A stretch of 64,000 nt of DNA from contig NZ_CP036273.1 in the NCBI RefSeq assembly GCF_007747215.1, positions 6,866,322-6,930,321 of the forward strand, written 5' to 3'. The notes below the pieces were generated by a model, which had not been told where the DNA came from, did no database searches, and saw only the letters and a program-made list of their open reading frames with translations. A program made the translations under genes and the position numbers. This document shows, in pieces, positions 37,901 through 46,386 of the stretch (positions within the stretch are counted from its first letter, which is position 1; each line of letters opens with the position of its first letter). The stretch is from Urbifossiella limnaea (GTDB taxonomy: Bacteria; Planctomycetota; Planctomycetia; Gemmatales; Gemmataceae).

Positions 37901-40900
37901 CGAGGCCCAGGTTGTAGTTGGCGAGCACGTTCCCCGGCTCGAGGCGGACGGCCGCCTTGTAGGCGCCGAGCGCCCCCGGCAGGTCACCCGCGGCCTTCAG
38001 TGCGATACCGAGGTTGTTGTAAGCCGGGACGTACTTCGGGTCGGTTCGGACCGCATCCCGGTATGCCGTGACGGCCCCTTCCAAATCACCCGAGGCCCGC
38101 AGCGCCAGGCCCAGGCTGTTGTGCGCGCGGGCGTAGTTGGGGTCGGTTCGGATCGCGTCTCGGTACGCGGCAACGGCCCCCGGCTGGTCCCCCGCGGCCT
38201 TCAGCGCCAGCCCCAGGTGGTGGTGAGCGTGCGCCTGGGCGGGGTCGAGGCGGATCGCCTCGCGGCACGCGGCGGTCGCGGCGGGCGTGTCGCCGGCCTC
38301 CCGGAGCGCGTTCCCGAGGTAGGAGTGCGCCGCGGCGAAGCCGGGGTCGATGCGAACGGCCTCGCGGTACGCGGCGACGGCCCCCGGTACGTCCCCCCGG
38401 TCGCGGAGCACGTGCCCCAGGTTGGATCGAACGGGCGCGTACCGCGGGTCGAGCCGGATGGCGACGTTGTAGGCGTCGGTCGCGCCGGGTAGGTCGCCGG
38501 CGGCGCGGCGGGCGTTACCCAGGTGCGAGTGGGCGATGGCATCCGTCGGGTCGAGCCGGACGGCCGCCGCGGCCGCCACGACCCCCGCCCGCGGGTCGCC
38601 CGACTCGCAGAGGGCGCTCGCCAGGTTCGTGTACGCCTCGACGTAGTCGGGCGTGAGCCGGATGGCCTCGCGGAACGCCGCGACGGCGCCGGCCAGGTCG
38701 CCCGCGTCCTGGAGGGCGTTGCCGAGGTTGTTGTGGCCGTGCGCGTAGCCGGGGTCGAGCCGGACGGCCGCCTGTAGCGCCGCGAGCGCCCCGGGCGCGT
38801 CCTTCGCGTCGCGCAGGGTGGTCCCGAGGTTGCAGAACGCGATGGCGAACTTCGGGTCGATGCGGATGGCCTGCTGGTAGGCGGTGATCGCCGCCGGGAA
38901 CTTGCCCAGGTCGTGCAGGACGTTGCCGAGGTTGTTCCACGCGGAGACGCTGCGGGGGCGAACGGCCAGCGCGGCCCGGTACCAGCCCGCCCGGTCGGCC
39001 GTACGATCCGCCCGCCCGCCGGGCCGAGAGGCGGCCAGGTCCATGAGGACGTGGAAGTTGTTCGGCTGGCTCCGGTACACGGCGTCGAGGATCTGGTCTC
39101 GACGGGCCACGGGTACGGCGGGATCGCGCGCGAGCAGGAGGGCGAACCGGGCCGGCTGGCCCAGGGCCTCCGGGGCGCCCGCCAGTTCGACGAGCCGCGC
39201 CGCGTTCCCCTCCCGCCGGGCCGCGCGGACGGCGTTCCGGTACGCGTCCGGGTCGGCGGCCAGTAGCAGCGCCGCCACCCCGGCCGACGGCCGCGTCCAG
39301 AACCAGCTCTCCAGCGCCCGCAGGAGTTGCTCGCGCGTCGTGGCGCCGCGCACCCGGGCCACCGTCTCGTCCGACGGGGGCGACCCGGCGGCGAACCCGA
39401 CCCGGCGGAACACGCCGGACCAGGCGGCGACCAGCCGGTCCGCGTCGGCGGGCTTCCCCGCGACGACCGCCCACTCCAGATCGTGGCCGGCGTCGAGCTC
39501 CCGGAGGAGGGCGAGTTCGGCGCGGAGGCGGGTGATGTTGCCGTTGGCGTCGCCCGCCCCCTGGGCGACCCGCTCCCCGGCCTGGGCGAGAAGTTCCTCC
39601 GCGCGGTCGGCGTCGCCCTGTCGTAACCGGTCCTCGCACCGCGCGAGGACGTCCTCGACCGCCGCGGCGTCGCGGGCCAGGCGCTCGCGCTCGGCCAGCT
39701 GCCGGAGCTCGTCCTGTCGCCGCCGGTCCGCGGCCTGCCGGTCCTGCCACCACGCCCCGAGGCCGACGACGGCGGCGAAGGCCACGACCGCAACCGCCAG
39801 CGCCGCCTGCACGCGCCGCTTCTTCCGCTGCTCGGCCGCGCGAGCGCCGGCGGCGGCGCGCTCGGCCTCGGCCTCGCGCAGCCGCCGCTCGACCCCCGCC
39901 CGGTAGGCGGCGACGGCGTCCGCGACGGCCTCCCCGTCGGCCGGGCGGTCGGCCGCGCGGGGGCTCAACAAGTGTTTGCAAAGCGCGACGAGGTCCGCGT
40001 CCGCGCCGCAGGCGTCGAGGCGGGCGAAGGCGGGCTCGACGTCGCCCCGCGCCGCCCGCACGACCGTGTCCTCCGCGGTGCCGCCCGCGAACGGCGGGTG
40101 CCCGGTGAGGACGTCGCAGAGGATGCCGCCGAGCGCGAACACGTCGATCGACGGGGTGGCGGGCTCCCCGCGGGCCTGCTCCGGGGCCATGTACGCCGGC
40201 GTTCCCAGCGCCACCCCCACCTCCGTCTCAACGGGGTCGTCGCGGTGCCGGTCGCGCCCGGCGCCCGGCCGCGGCTCGTCGTCCGCGCCCCCCACCTCCT
40301 TGGCGAGCCCCCAGTCCATGAGCTGGACCTCGCCGAACGCCCCGACCATGACGTTCGCCGGCTTCAGGTCGCGGTGGACCACCCCCTGCGAGTGGGCGAA
40401 CCCGACCGCCTGCGCGACCTGCTCGAAGACCCGCACGAGCCGCGGCAGGTCGGCGGGGCGGTCGGCGCCCTTCAGCTCGGCGGCGAGGGTGCGGCCGCGG
40501 ACGAACTTCATCGCCAGGAACGGGCCGCCGTCGGGGAGCGTGCCGAGCTCGTAAACGGGCGGGATTGCCGGGTGCGGCAGGCGCGCGGTGATCCGCGACT
40601 CCTGGACGAACCGCCGGGCCGCTTCGCCGGAGCAGTCGCCGGGGAGCAGCACCTTGACGGCCACGTCGCGCCCGAGCTTCGGGTCGCGGGCCGCGAGGAC
40701 CAGCCCCATCCCGCCGCGGGCGATCTCGCGCCCGACTTCGTACCCCGGGATCCAGAGCCGCGCCCCCGCCGCGTCGTCGACCGGGCCGACAGAAGGGTTC
40801 ATCACCCACGTCGGGAGGGCCGGCGGCGGCGTCTCGGGCGGGGGGACGGGGTGCGGGCGGACCGGCACCTCGATCTTGACCGTGCTCTCGGCGGGCATGT

Positions 40901-40931
40901 GGCGTTCCGACGGACCCGGTGCGACGGCCAT
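34986..40931 (-). CDS. 1,981-codon chimeric frame: kinase-TPR / sigma region 2 / WD40-TPR
   Basis: One uninterrupted frame. Residues about 63-330 are a Ser/Thr kinase (ARGGMGLVLAA loop, HRDLKPANVMV, APEQ), a membrane helix lies at 370-395, and about 14 TPR repeats run from 640 to 1145 (for example ALGNVLHDLGKF type units). Then comes a short unstructured link, and from residue 1178 (ATG 37400) an ECF sigma region 2. Near residue 1323 this switches to WD40 repeats (GVAFSPDGTRIATA and similar) to about 1640, and a second TPR block ends the protein. The usual gene order in this group is sigma factor then kinase-WD40. The frame looks like a read-through of a kinase-TPR gene into a deletion-fused sigma/WD40 gene. 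Whether it is made as one, two or no proteins is unknown. Alternative start ATG 40898. Confidence 0.6.
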   Translation of the reverse strand: MAVAPGPSERHMPAESTVKIEVPVRPHPVPPPETPPPALPTWVMNPSVGPVDDAAGARLWIPGYEVGREIARGGMGLVLAARDPKLGRDVAVKVLLPGDCSGEAARRFVQESRITARLPHPAIPPVYELGTLPDGGPFLAMKFVRGRTLAAELKGADRPADLPRLVRVFEQVAQAVGFAHSQGVVHRDLKPANVMVGAFGEVQLMDWGLAKEVGGADDEPRPGAGRDRHRDDPVETEVGVALGTPAYMAPEQARGEPATPSIDVFALGGILCDVLTGHPPFAGGTAEDTVVRAARGDVEPAFARLDACGADADLVALCKHLLSPRAADRPADGEAVADAVAAYRAGVERRLREAEAERAAAGARAAEQRKKRRVQAALAVAVVAFAAVVGLGAWWQDRQAADRRRQDELRQLAERERLARDAAAVEDVLARCEDRLRQGDADRAEELLAQAGERVAQGAGDANGNITRLRAELALLRELDAGHDLEWAVVAGKPADADRLVAAWSGVFRRVGFAAGSPPSDETVARVRGATTREQLLRALESWFWTRPSAGVAALLLAADPDAYRNAVRAARREGNAARLVELAGAPEALGQPARFALLLARDPAVPVARRDQILDAVYRSQPNNFHVLMDLAASRPGGRADRTADRAGWYRAALAVRPRSVSAWNNLGNVLHDLGKFPAAITAYQQAIRIDPKFAIAFCNLGTTLRDAKDAPGALAALQAAVRLDPGYAHGHNNLGNALQDAGDLAGAVAAFREAIRLTPDYVEAYTNLASALCESGDPRAGVVAAAAAVRLDPTDAIAHSHLGNARRAAGDLPGATDAYNVAIRLDPRYAPVRSNLGHVLRDRGDVPGAVAAYREAVRIDPGFAAAHSYLGNALREAGDTPAATAACREAIRLDPAQAHAHHHLGLALKAAGDQPGAVAAYRDAIRTDPNYARAHNSLGLALRASGDLEGAVTAYRDAVRTDPKYVPAYNNLGIALKAAGDLPGALGAYKAAVRLEPGNVLANYNLGLALAATGDGPGAVAAFRQAVRTNPDLLPAHACLAELLRASGDVRGAVAAYREVIRLNPRHAPAHAALGLALAESGDAAAGRAAFAEAARLDPDQFGPPYRQRFLLPVAPPPRELTPRSPARDAHSLPCGGWRSRERRECEGDPGSHLRADPERASPGCVLGRAGYAGRMSDVTRLLDAAAAGDRAAAADLLPLVYDELRKLAAARMAAEPPDHTLPPTALVHEAYLRLVGPADAARWDDRGHFFAAAAEAMRRVLVNHASDNNRQKRGGGGRVRLELLDQAGSLAEDPGLVLSLDELLTRLGGEDATAAQVVTGGVRHTTSHGDELKVWDAKSGQALVTVKVNSSVLGVAFSPDGTRIATAHNNKTAAVRDAATGAALVELKGHTGGVTSVAFSPDGRRVVTGSMDHTVRVWDARTGTTLAELKSHTGAVTSVAFRADGRQLLTSARRTDGKPSEVMVWDAPTRAPGVELAGGSSIIMTAAFSPDGTRVATASQDGTVRLSDARTGSTLHELQGGKRERGEISLAFSADGARIASGGNQPTVKVWDARTGAELVEFQTGPHQRCAFSTDGTRIVTEGFDQASKVWDARSGQELKGEAVPRTVLCERTSPDGRYFVRHLQGRAEVLPLQPDPEDAAERRLQSQPNLARYRAGYLAARLARDEFAAAFYLKLVPPGEHKAVLDQADADGFAALETLAQEHLQTGKRDEAIPVLVELLAVSRTRHGPEDPATVQVMDELGRFYHQTGQAGKAILLLEDVVKIRKANQDPEAPHAMGMLGLAYKDTGRHKEAIAVLEEGAATDEGVRQQLLDVYAVAGEHAKVVTTCREQLEILRTAKDEDEVADSKADLLALLGRAYLAQKKWSDAEAPLRECGTIREKNWPNQWPTFETQSLLGEALLRQKKYAEAEPLLVKGYAGLKQREYFLDPREESRIPEALDRLIDFYTATDKPDDAARWRAERAKYPPPAAPPPREKM
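36966..37400 (-). pseudogene. ECF sigma region 2 joined in frame to WD40 repeats
   Basis: From ATG 37400 (MSDVTRLLDAAAAGDRAAAA) the sequence is a clear ECF sigma N-terminus: YDELRKLAAARMAAE, ALVHEAYLRLVGPADAARWD and LDELLTRLGGEDATAAQVV. A normal member would continue into KLRYFAG and the region 4 helix-turn-helix. Instead the frame continues VTGGVRHTTSHGDELKVWDA, the middle of a WD40 repeat. The junction falls at AQVV/VVTG, coded by GTCGTC, which fits both partners, so a short microhomology deletion is a likely origin. Region 4, and the kinase domain expected ahead of the WD40 repeats, are missing. Confidence 0.75.
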
Positions 40932-41016
40932 CCCCTGGCCACCCGGCAGGAGTGTACGTCACGATCCGCCGGATGCCGTCGCCTGGTCGAAACCCGCGGC
41001 CTGCATGGGAATGGGG

Positions 41017-42027
41017 CTACCGGCCGACCGCCGCGACGCGGCCCTTCGGGCCGGCGGCCCAGCCCCCGCCGGCCGGGCCGAAGCCGACGCTGTTGTAGTT
41101 CTCGCGGTCGAGCCGCTCCCAGGCGTCGCCGTCGCGGGAGGCGTGGGCGCCGGACGTGCCCACCGCCACCCACCGTTCGCCGGCCCAGGCCACGGCCGAG
41201 CAGAACGGCAGCCGCTTGTCGAGCCGGGTCCACGTCCGGCCGCCGTCGCTCGTGGCCGCCACGGTCGCGCCGGTCTCGCCCGGCTTGCGGTAGTCGCCGC
41301 CGACGATCAGGCCGTGGTCCTTGTCCCGGAACGCGATCGAGAACGCGCCCGCGGACTCGACGCCGGCGGCGACCGGGGTGTCGCTCACGTCCCACGTCCG
41401 CCCGCGGTCCCGGCTGTGGAAGACGCGCGCCGTCTTCCCCCCGCCGGTGACGAACCAGGCGTCGGACTCGCCGCGGGCCACGAGGCACGTGTTGCTGGCT
41501 GCGAACGCCGCCTCGCCGGGCAGCGCCGGCGGCAACACCCGCGGCGCAAGCGGCGCCCACGTCGCGCCGCCGTCGCTGGTGGCGATCAGCTGGAAGCGGC
41601 CGTCGATTGGGTCGCCGAGCGCCAGACCCGCTTTCTCGTCCCAGAACGCGATGGCGTCGAAGAACGCGGCCGGGTTCGCCGCCTTGAACTGCATCGCCCA
41701 CGACTTCCCGCCGTCGGTCGTCTTGTACACGCGCGAGGCGTCGCCGGGGCCGGCGCTGAGGAGGTACGCCGTGTCCGCACCGAAGGCCCGGACGGCGCGG
41801 AAGTCGAGCGCGGCAGCGCCGCGCACGGTCCCGACGGCCCAGGTCTTTCCCCCGTCGGTCGTGCGGGCGAAGGTGCCGGCGGTCCCGCTCACCCACGCCA
41901 CGTCCGGGCCGACGACCCACAGCCCGCGGAAGTCCGCCTTCGTGTCCACGGCCTGCGCCCGCCACTGACCGAGGGCGACGGGCGCGGCGAGGCCGCACAT
42001 CATGGCGGCGACAGGGACGTACTTCAT
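41017..42027 (-). CDS. secreted BNR/YCF48-like repeat protein
   Basis: 336 residues with a signal peptide ending APVALGQ. It carries several copies of the Asp-box motif SxDxGxTW (TTDGGKTW, TTDGGKSW, TSDGGATW, SRDRGRTW, TSDGGRTW), as in sialidase-like and photosystem II stability factor-like beta-propellers. Family members in planctomycetes are commonly labelled oxidoreductase or YCF48-like without evidence of enzyme activity. ATG 42027 has GAGGAG seven bases upstream. I see no neighbour that fixes the role. Confidence 0.85.
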   Translation of the reverse strand: MKYVPVAAMMCGLAAPVALGQWRAQAVDTKADFRGLWVVGPDVAWVSGTAGTFARTTDGGKTWAVGTVRGAAALDFRAVRAFGADTAYLLSAGPGDASRVYKTTDGGKSWAMQFKAANPAAFFDAIAFWDEKAGLALGDPIDGRFQLIATSDGGATWAPLAPRVLPPALPGEAAFAASNTCLVARGESDAWFVTGGGKTARVFHSRDRGRTWDVSDTPVAAGVESAGAFSIAFRDKDHGLIVGGDYRKPGETGATVAATSDGGRTWTRLDKRLPFCSAVAWAGERWVAVGTSGAHASRDGDAWERLDRENYNSVGFGPAGGGWAAGPKGRVAAVGR

Positions 42028-42119
42028 GGCGGCTCCTCTGGTGACGAAGTCACTTTATCGTCGACGCCGGCGTGGGCCGCGTCGCATACCACCCCGCCCC
42101 TCGAAGTTGCGACACCCCC

Positions 42120-42480
42120 CTCCGATTCCTCCTCGTCCCGCTGATCGCCGGGTGCCGGGCCGGGGCGGCGCTGGACCAGTGGGTGACGGGCAACTCCTTG
42201 GCGACCGGCGCCAGACACGCCGACTCGACGACCCAAGCTCGCCGGAGGGGCGGGAATCACCTGGGGACGTCCCGGGCGCGGGTCGTCGGCCAGGATCCTC
42301 CTCACCCCGCCGTCTCGGTAGCGACGGCAGACGCGCCAGGTGGTCGTCCGGTCGCACGCCAGGTGGCGGGCGATGTTGCCGACCCGCTCCCCGGCGGCAA
42401 CGGCCAGGACGATCCGTGCGCGCTGGACCTGGAAGCGGGCCGGGCGACGGTCGTGTGCGATGGACTCCGGGAAAGGAGCA
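42120..42480 (-). pseudogene. IS630-like transposase remnant (helix-turn-helix part)
   Basis: Translating the minus strand gives RARIVLAVAAGERVGNIARH, then CDRTTTWRVCRRYRDGGVRR and ILADDPRPGRPQ, the N-terminal helix-turn-helix and linker of IS630-family transposases. A frameshift then moves the homology (CLAPVAKELPVTHWSS) into the next frame, and the catalytic DDE domain is absent. No terminal inverted repeats were recognised. An old, truncated insertion. Confidence 0.65.
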
Positions 42481-42594
42481 TCCGCTTCCGGGACCCGAAC
42501 GGAAGATTTCTCGACACCCGGCGGCGTGTCCGAGATCGTGCCGTAGAATCCCTCCGGTATCGCCGTGTCGCCCCATCACAAAGCGCGCCCCATA

Positions 42595-43470
42595 ATGCAT
42601 ACCCTACCGGCCGCCCCGGCGGCCGCCGTCCGCGTACCACCGGCGTGGTACCGGGTGACCCGCGTCGGGCTGTCACTGGCTCCCCTCATCCTCGTTCACC
42701 TCTCCCTGATCGGGCTGGCGTTCGTCCCGGTGACCCTCACCGCGCTCGTCCTCGTGGTCGTGATGACCCGGGTGAGCGGGCTGGGGATCACGGTCGGGTA
42801 CCACCGCGGGTTAGCCCACCACGCGTACAAGACGTCCCGGTGGTTCCAGTTCCTCCTCGCGGCCGCCGGGTGTACGGCCCTCCAGAAGGGGCCGCTGTGG
42901 TGGGTCGTTCACCACCGCCAGCACCACACGCACTCGGACACCCCCGACGACGTCCACTCGCCGGTCGTCGACGGGTTCTGGTACGGGCACTGCGGGTGGC
43001 TGTTCACACGCGACCTGATGCGGCCCGACCACGCCACGGTCCGGGATTTGACCCGCTACCCCGAGTTGGTGTGGCTGGACCGACTGTGGATGATCCCCGG
43101 GGTGCTCGCCGCCTGCGCGTGCTACCTCGTGGACGGGTGGGCCGGCCTTCTCTGGGGGTACGGCCTGAGCACAGTCCTGATCTTCCAGGTGACGTTCGCG
43201 GTCAACTCGGTCGGGCACCGGTGGGGGCCGCAACGGTTCGCCACCGGGGAGGGGAGCCGGAACAACGCCGTACTCGGGGTGCTGGCGATGGGGGACGGGT
43301 GGCACAACAACCACCACAAGTGCCCCACGTCGGCCCGGCACGGGTTCGCGTGGTACGAGTTCGACATGGCCTACCTGGCGATCCGCGTGCTCCGTCGCTT
43401 CGGTCTGGTGTGGGGCGTCCGCCAACCTCCGGCGGCGGTCATGGCGGCGGCCTGGGGGACGCCGGCGTAG
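42595..43470 (+). CDS. fatty acid desaturase (acyl-CoA delta-9 type)
   Basis: 291 residues with four membrane helices and the three histidine boxes of membrane di-iron desaturases: HRGLAHH, HHRQHH and HNNHHK. The layout and the GYHRG and WHNNHH contexts fit acyl-CoA or acyl-lipid delta-9 desaturases, which introduce a double bond into membrane fatty acids. ATG 42595 is taken as start; a GTG at 42565 in frame adds ten residues. Neither has a good ribosome site, so expression may depend on an unseen feature. The upstream region is the transposase remnant. Confidence 0.9.
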   Translation: MHTLPAAPAAAVRVPPAWYRVTRVGLSLAPLILVHLSLIGLAFVPVTLTALVLVVVMTRVSGLGITVGYHRGLAHHAYKTSRWFQFLLAAAGCTALQKGPLWWVVHHRQHHTHSDTPDDVHSPVVDGFWYGHCGWLFTRDLMRPDHATVRDLTRYPELVWLDRLWMIPGVLAACACYLVDGWAGLLWGYGLSTVLIFQVTFAVNSVGHRWGPQRFATGEGSRNNAVLGVLAMGDGWHNNHHKCPTSARHGFAWYEFDMAYLAIRVLRRFGLVWGVRQPPAAVMAAAWGTPA

Positions 43471-43552
43471 GCCACGGGTCGAGCGCCGGCGTCCGGTCCG
43501 GCTCGACCGTTGCAGCGGCTCGTGCGACGGGTTCTCCTCACCCGGAGGCGGT

Positions 43553-43852
43553 GTGAACTGGATCAGCGTGGAAGACCGGTTGCCCGAACTACCCGCCAAC
43601 CCGGCCGACCGGGCGGTCGGCGTGGTGGTGCTTGTCGCGAGCGCGGACGGCCGGGTGCTCGCGGCCCGGTGGGTCGACCCACCTCAGTTCGGTCGCCACC
43701 CGCGGCCTCCCCGGTGGGAGGAGTACGACGGGTCGCGGCTGTTCCGTCCGGTCGTCACCCACTGGATGCCGCTCCCGCCTCACCCCGTCGGTTCGGCGGA
43801 CCGGGTTGGCGGGAAGGAGTTCGTGCGGCCGAGCTGGACGGGCCGGTGGTAG
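43553..43852 (+). CDS. DUF551-domain protein
   Basis: 99 residues. It starts MNWISVEDRLPELP and has VTHWMPLP near the end, the two conserved ends of the DUF551 family, a small protein of unknown function often seen in phages and mobile regions. GTG 43553 is preceded by GGAGG at 43544-43548, four bases away. Its neighbours (a transposase remnant, small genes) support an accessory region. Confidence 0.75.
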   Translation: MNWISVEDRLPELPANPADRAVGVVVLVASADGRVLAARWVDPPQFGRHPRPPRWEEYDGSRLFRPVVTHWMPLPPHPVGSADRVGGKEFVRPSWTGRW

Positions 43853-43895
43853 GCCGGCCGCTCGTCGGGGGTGCGAACGACGGCGATGTGGGGTC

Positions 43896-44090
43896 TTACT
43901 GGCTCGGCACCACTTTTCGCACGGCCGATTCCGGGAACACTTCCTCCCGCCGCGCGACGACCAGCCAGCCGGCCTCGGCGTCCCGGTAGGACCACGCGCA
44001 CGTGACCGAACCGCGTTCCACGGCCGTCACCTGCATGTCCGGGCCGCCGGCGATCAGCACGACCGAATCGCCGACGTGGACCTGCGGCAT
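43896..44090 (-). CDS. YodC-like DUF2158 protein
   Basis: 64 residues. VHVGDSVVLIAGGPDMQVTA followed by a Cys-Trp (CAWSY) and a closing FPESAVRKV is the DUF2158/YodC pattern, a small beta-barrel protein of unknown function. ATG 44090 has GGGGAGGAG directly upstream. The gene is divergent from the next one. Confidence 0.75.
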   Translation of the reverse strand: MPQVHVGDSVVLIAGGPDMQVTAVERGSVTCAWSYRDAEAGWLVVARREEVFPESAVRKVVPSQ

Positions 44091-44343
44091 TGCTCCTCCC
44101 CAGGACGCAGTTGAGACGTGCACGCCGCCACCGAGTTACGAGACGGGCGCGGGGTCGCGGCGGGACGACCAGTATACGGTGGCGGTTCCATCACCGCCGT
44201 TATTGCGTGGCGCGCAGACACTTCGCCCCATGTGAGCGGTCGAGGAAATCGGAGTGATTCTTGGCGCCGCTGTATCTTTCCCCCTCCCGCCGCCGGATAA
44301 TGATGTTTTGCCCTCCGGAACCACCGGGGGTCAGGGGGATCGA

Positions 44344-44574
44344 ATGCGGAAGCGCGTAGCGAACGAATCGTGGGTCATCTACCAAACGATCAACAAGGGC
44401 GTCGTCACCGGCCCGAACTCGGTCTGCGAGCAGACCGAGTGGGAGGAGTTGGAGCGCTCCCGCCCGGGCTCCCAGTCGCTGGTCCAGCAGGGGATCTCGA
44501 GCGAAGGGGTGGCCGAGCGGCTGGCCCGTGGCACCTCGGGCGACCCGGTCCCGCGCGGCTCCAAGATGCGCTGA
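44344..44574 (+). CDS. small conserved-looking hypothetical protein
   Basis: 76 residues, acidic and hydrophilic, no signal peptide or membrane helix. The segment SVCEQTEWEELERSRPG and the RLARGTSGD ending give it a non-random composition, and an AGGGGGA ribosome site precedes ATG 44344. I recall similar short planctomycete proteins but cannot name a function. The frame opens further upstream (44254) without homology. Confidence 0.55.
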   Translation: MRKRVANESWVIYQTINKGVVTGPNSVCEQTEWEELERSRPGSQSLVQQGISSEGVAERLARGTSGDPVPRGSKMR

Positions 44575-44671
44575 CCGCGGCGAGTCTGCCGGAACCAAGT
44601 GGCTCGACGCCCGCGGGTCGAGACAGGTCACGCCGGCGGTTCATCCGGCCCCCCACACACGATCGGAAGAC

Positions 44672-45799
44672 ATGCACGACGGCCCCGTTCGGTTGGGGGT
44701 GGTCGGTTGTGGCGGGTTCGGGCTCTTCGCGCTCCAGCACTTCACCCAGGTGCCCGGCGTCGTCCTCGTCGGGATGGCCGGCACCCACCGCCCCGCGTCC
44801 CTAGCCGCCGCCGCCCGGTTCGGGGTCGAGAACGTCGACGACTCCGGCGACCTCCTCCGGCGCCCCGACGTGGACGTGGTGTACATCGCCACGCCGCCGT
44901 TCCTTCACTTCGACCAGGCGATGGCCGCGCTGGCGGCCGGGAAGCACGTCATCGTCGAGAAGCCGTTAGCGCTGACCGTTGCGCAGGCCGACGAGCTGGT
45001 CGCCGAGGCCCGCCGCCGGGACCGGTTGCTCGTCGCCAACCTCATGCAGCGCTACAACCCGCTGTTCGGCGCCGTCCACCGTCTGGTCGAGACCCGTGTG
45101 CTGGGCGAGTTCCTGCACGGGTCGTTCGAGAACTACGCCTCGGACGAGAACTTGCCGCATGCCCACTGGTTCTGGGATCGTGCGAAGAGCGGCGGCATCT
45201 TCGTCGAGCACGGGGTGCACTTCTTCGACCTGTTCGCCGGATGGTTCGGGCCGGGGTGTGTCGAAGCGGCACAGGTGGGTGTGCGGCCGGGAACCACGAT
45301 CGAGGAGCACGTCCACGCCACGGTCCGGTACGGCGACGCGGCCCTCGTCAACTTTTACCACGGCTTCCACCAGGCCGGGCGGATGGACCGCCAGGAACTC
45401 CGGCTCGTGTTCGAGCGCGGCGACGTGACGCTCTTCGACTGGGTGCCGACCCGGACGCGGGTTCACGCCCTGGTGGACGAGCGGCAGACGCGGGAACTGT
45501 GCGACCTGTTCCCGGGTGCCCGGCTCGACGTGGCCGCGTCCTACGGCGGCACCGACCGCGCCTGCCGCGGCCGGGGGAAGCCGATCGACGCCTACCAGGT
45601 CATCGACCTGTCGTGCGGCGACGGCACGGCGAAGTCGCCGCTCTACGGCCGACTGCTCCGCGCGATGATGCAGGATCAGGTGAGCTGGATTCGCGACCGG
45701 GATCACCGGCGGGTCGTGACCGAGGTGAACGGTCGCGAGTCGCTGGCGAGGGCGTGTGAGGCCGACGCTCTGGCGCACGTTTTGCGTGTGGCTCCGTAA
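44672..45799 (+). CDS. Gfo/Idh/MocA family oxidoreductase
   Basis: 375 residues. The N-terminal Rossmann fold (LGVVGCGGFGLFALQHF) binds NAD(P); EKPLALTV with its Lys is the conserved dinucleotide-binding signature. The C-terminal domain shows the substrate region with the catalytic HGVHFFD pair. Family members oxidise or reduce sugars, inositols and related polyols. Glycan genes follow within 200 bases, which fits a role in sugar metabolism. ATG 44672 is chosen from homology; the frame is open upstream. Confidence 0.9.
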   Translation: MHDGPVRLGVVGCGGFGLFALQHFTQVPGVVLVGMAGTHRPASLAAAARFGVENVDDSGDLLRRPDVDVVYIATPPFLHFDQAMAALAAGKHVIVEKPLALTVAQADELVAEARRRDRLLVANLMQRYNPLFGAVHRLVETRVLGEFLHGSFENYASDENLPHAHWFWDRAKSGGIFVEHGVHFFDLFAGWFGPGCVEAAQVGVRPGTTIEEHVHATVRYGDAALVNFYHGFHQAGRMDRQELRLVFERGDVTLFDWVPTRTRVHALVDERQTRELCDLFPGARLDVAASYGGTDRACRGRGKPIDAYQVIDLSCGDGTAKSPLYGRLLRAMMQDQVSWIRDRDHRRVVTEVNGRESLARACEADALAHVLRVAP

Positions 45800-45957
45800 T
45801 CACCGAGCCACGCCGGTCATCGAGTACGACTTCCGAAAAGGGTCCGGCTGCGGGCGTCGCAGCCGACGCTCGGAATTCGAGATTCCCCGTCCGCGGCCCC
45901 GCGGTCGGTGGCTTGCAGACCGTCCTTGAACGGCGAAAGCGAGTGGAGGATCGAATC

Positions 45958-46386
45958 ATGGCGACACGGCACGAGACCGAGACGGGTCCGCACCTGCTGG
46001 TGGTCATCGACCACCAGGAAGCCCGGGTCTACCGCACGGAGGTTCGGGGGGCCGTCCCCGAGCGCATCGCCCCCTACGACCCGCACGGGCACGGCCGGCA
46101 CCTGCACTCCGCCAACGAGTGGACCGACGGCAAGCGGCCGGCCGAGCGGCGGAGCTACCACGAGGCCGTCGCCAAGGCGTTACAGGGGGCCGATCAGATC
46201 CTGCTGTTCGGCAGCGGGACCGGGCGGAGCAGCGCGATGGACCAGTTGCTCGCCGACCTGAAGGACCACCACGCCGACGTCGCCGGCAATGTCATCGGCT
46301 CGGTCGTCGTGGACGCCCACCACACGTCCGAGAACGCGCTACTCGCCCGCGCCCGGGAATTCTACGCCGAGTACAACCGCAAGTGA
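45958..46386 (+). CDS. hypothetical protein, possibly eRF1-domain-like
   Basis: 142 residues. HLLVVIDHQEARVYRTEV and the later ILLFGSGTGRSSAMDQLLAD segment resemble the C-terminal domain of the archaeo-eukaryotic release-factor-like proteins seen in bacteria, but I am not certain. No signal peptide. ATG 45958 has GGAGGA seven bases upstream. The stop overlaps the GTG start of the GH130 gene by four bases, so the two are co-translated. Confidence 0.6.
   Translation: MATRHETETGPHLLVVIDHQEARVYRTEVRGAVPERIAPYDPHGHGRHLHSANEWTDGKRPAERRSYHEAVAKALQGADQILLFGSGTGRSSAMDQLLADLKDHHADVAGNVIGSVVVDAHHTSENALLARAREFYAEYNRK

Noticed and set aside
42028-42594. Long open frames on both strands across the transposase remnant
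   Set aside because: Arg/Pro-rich shadow frames; only the short helix-turn-helix reading has homology.
44260-44301. TTGGCG and GATAAT as a promoter ahead of the 44344 gene
   Set aside because: The spacer is 29 bases, far from the 16-18 expected.
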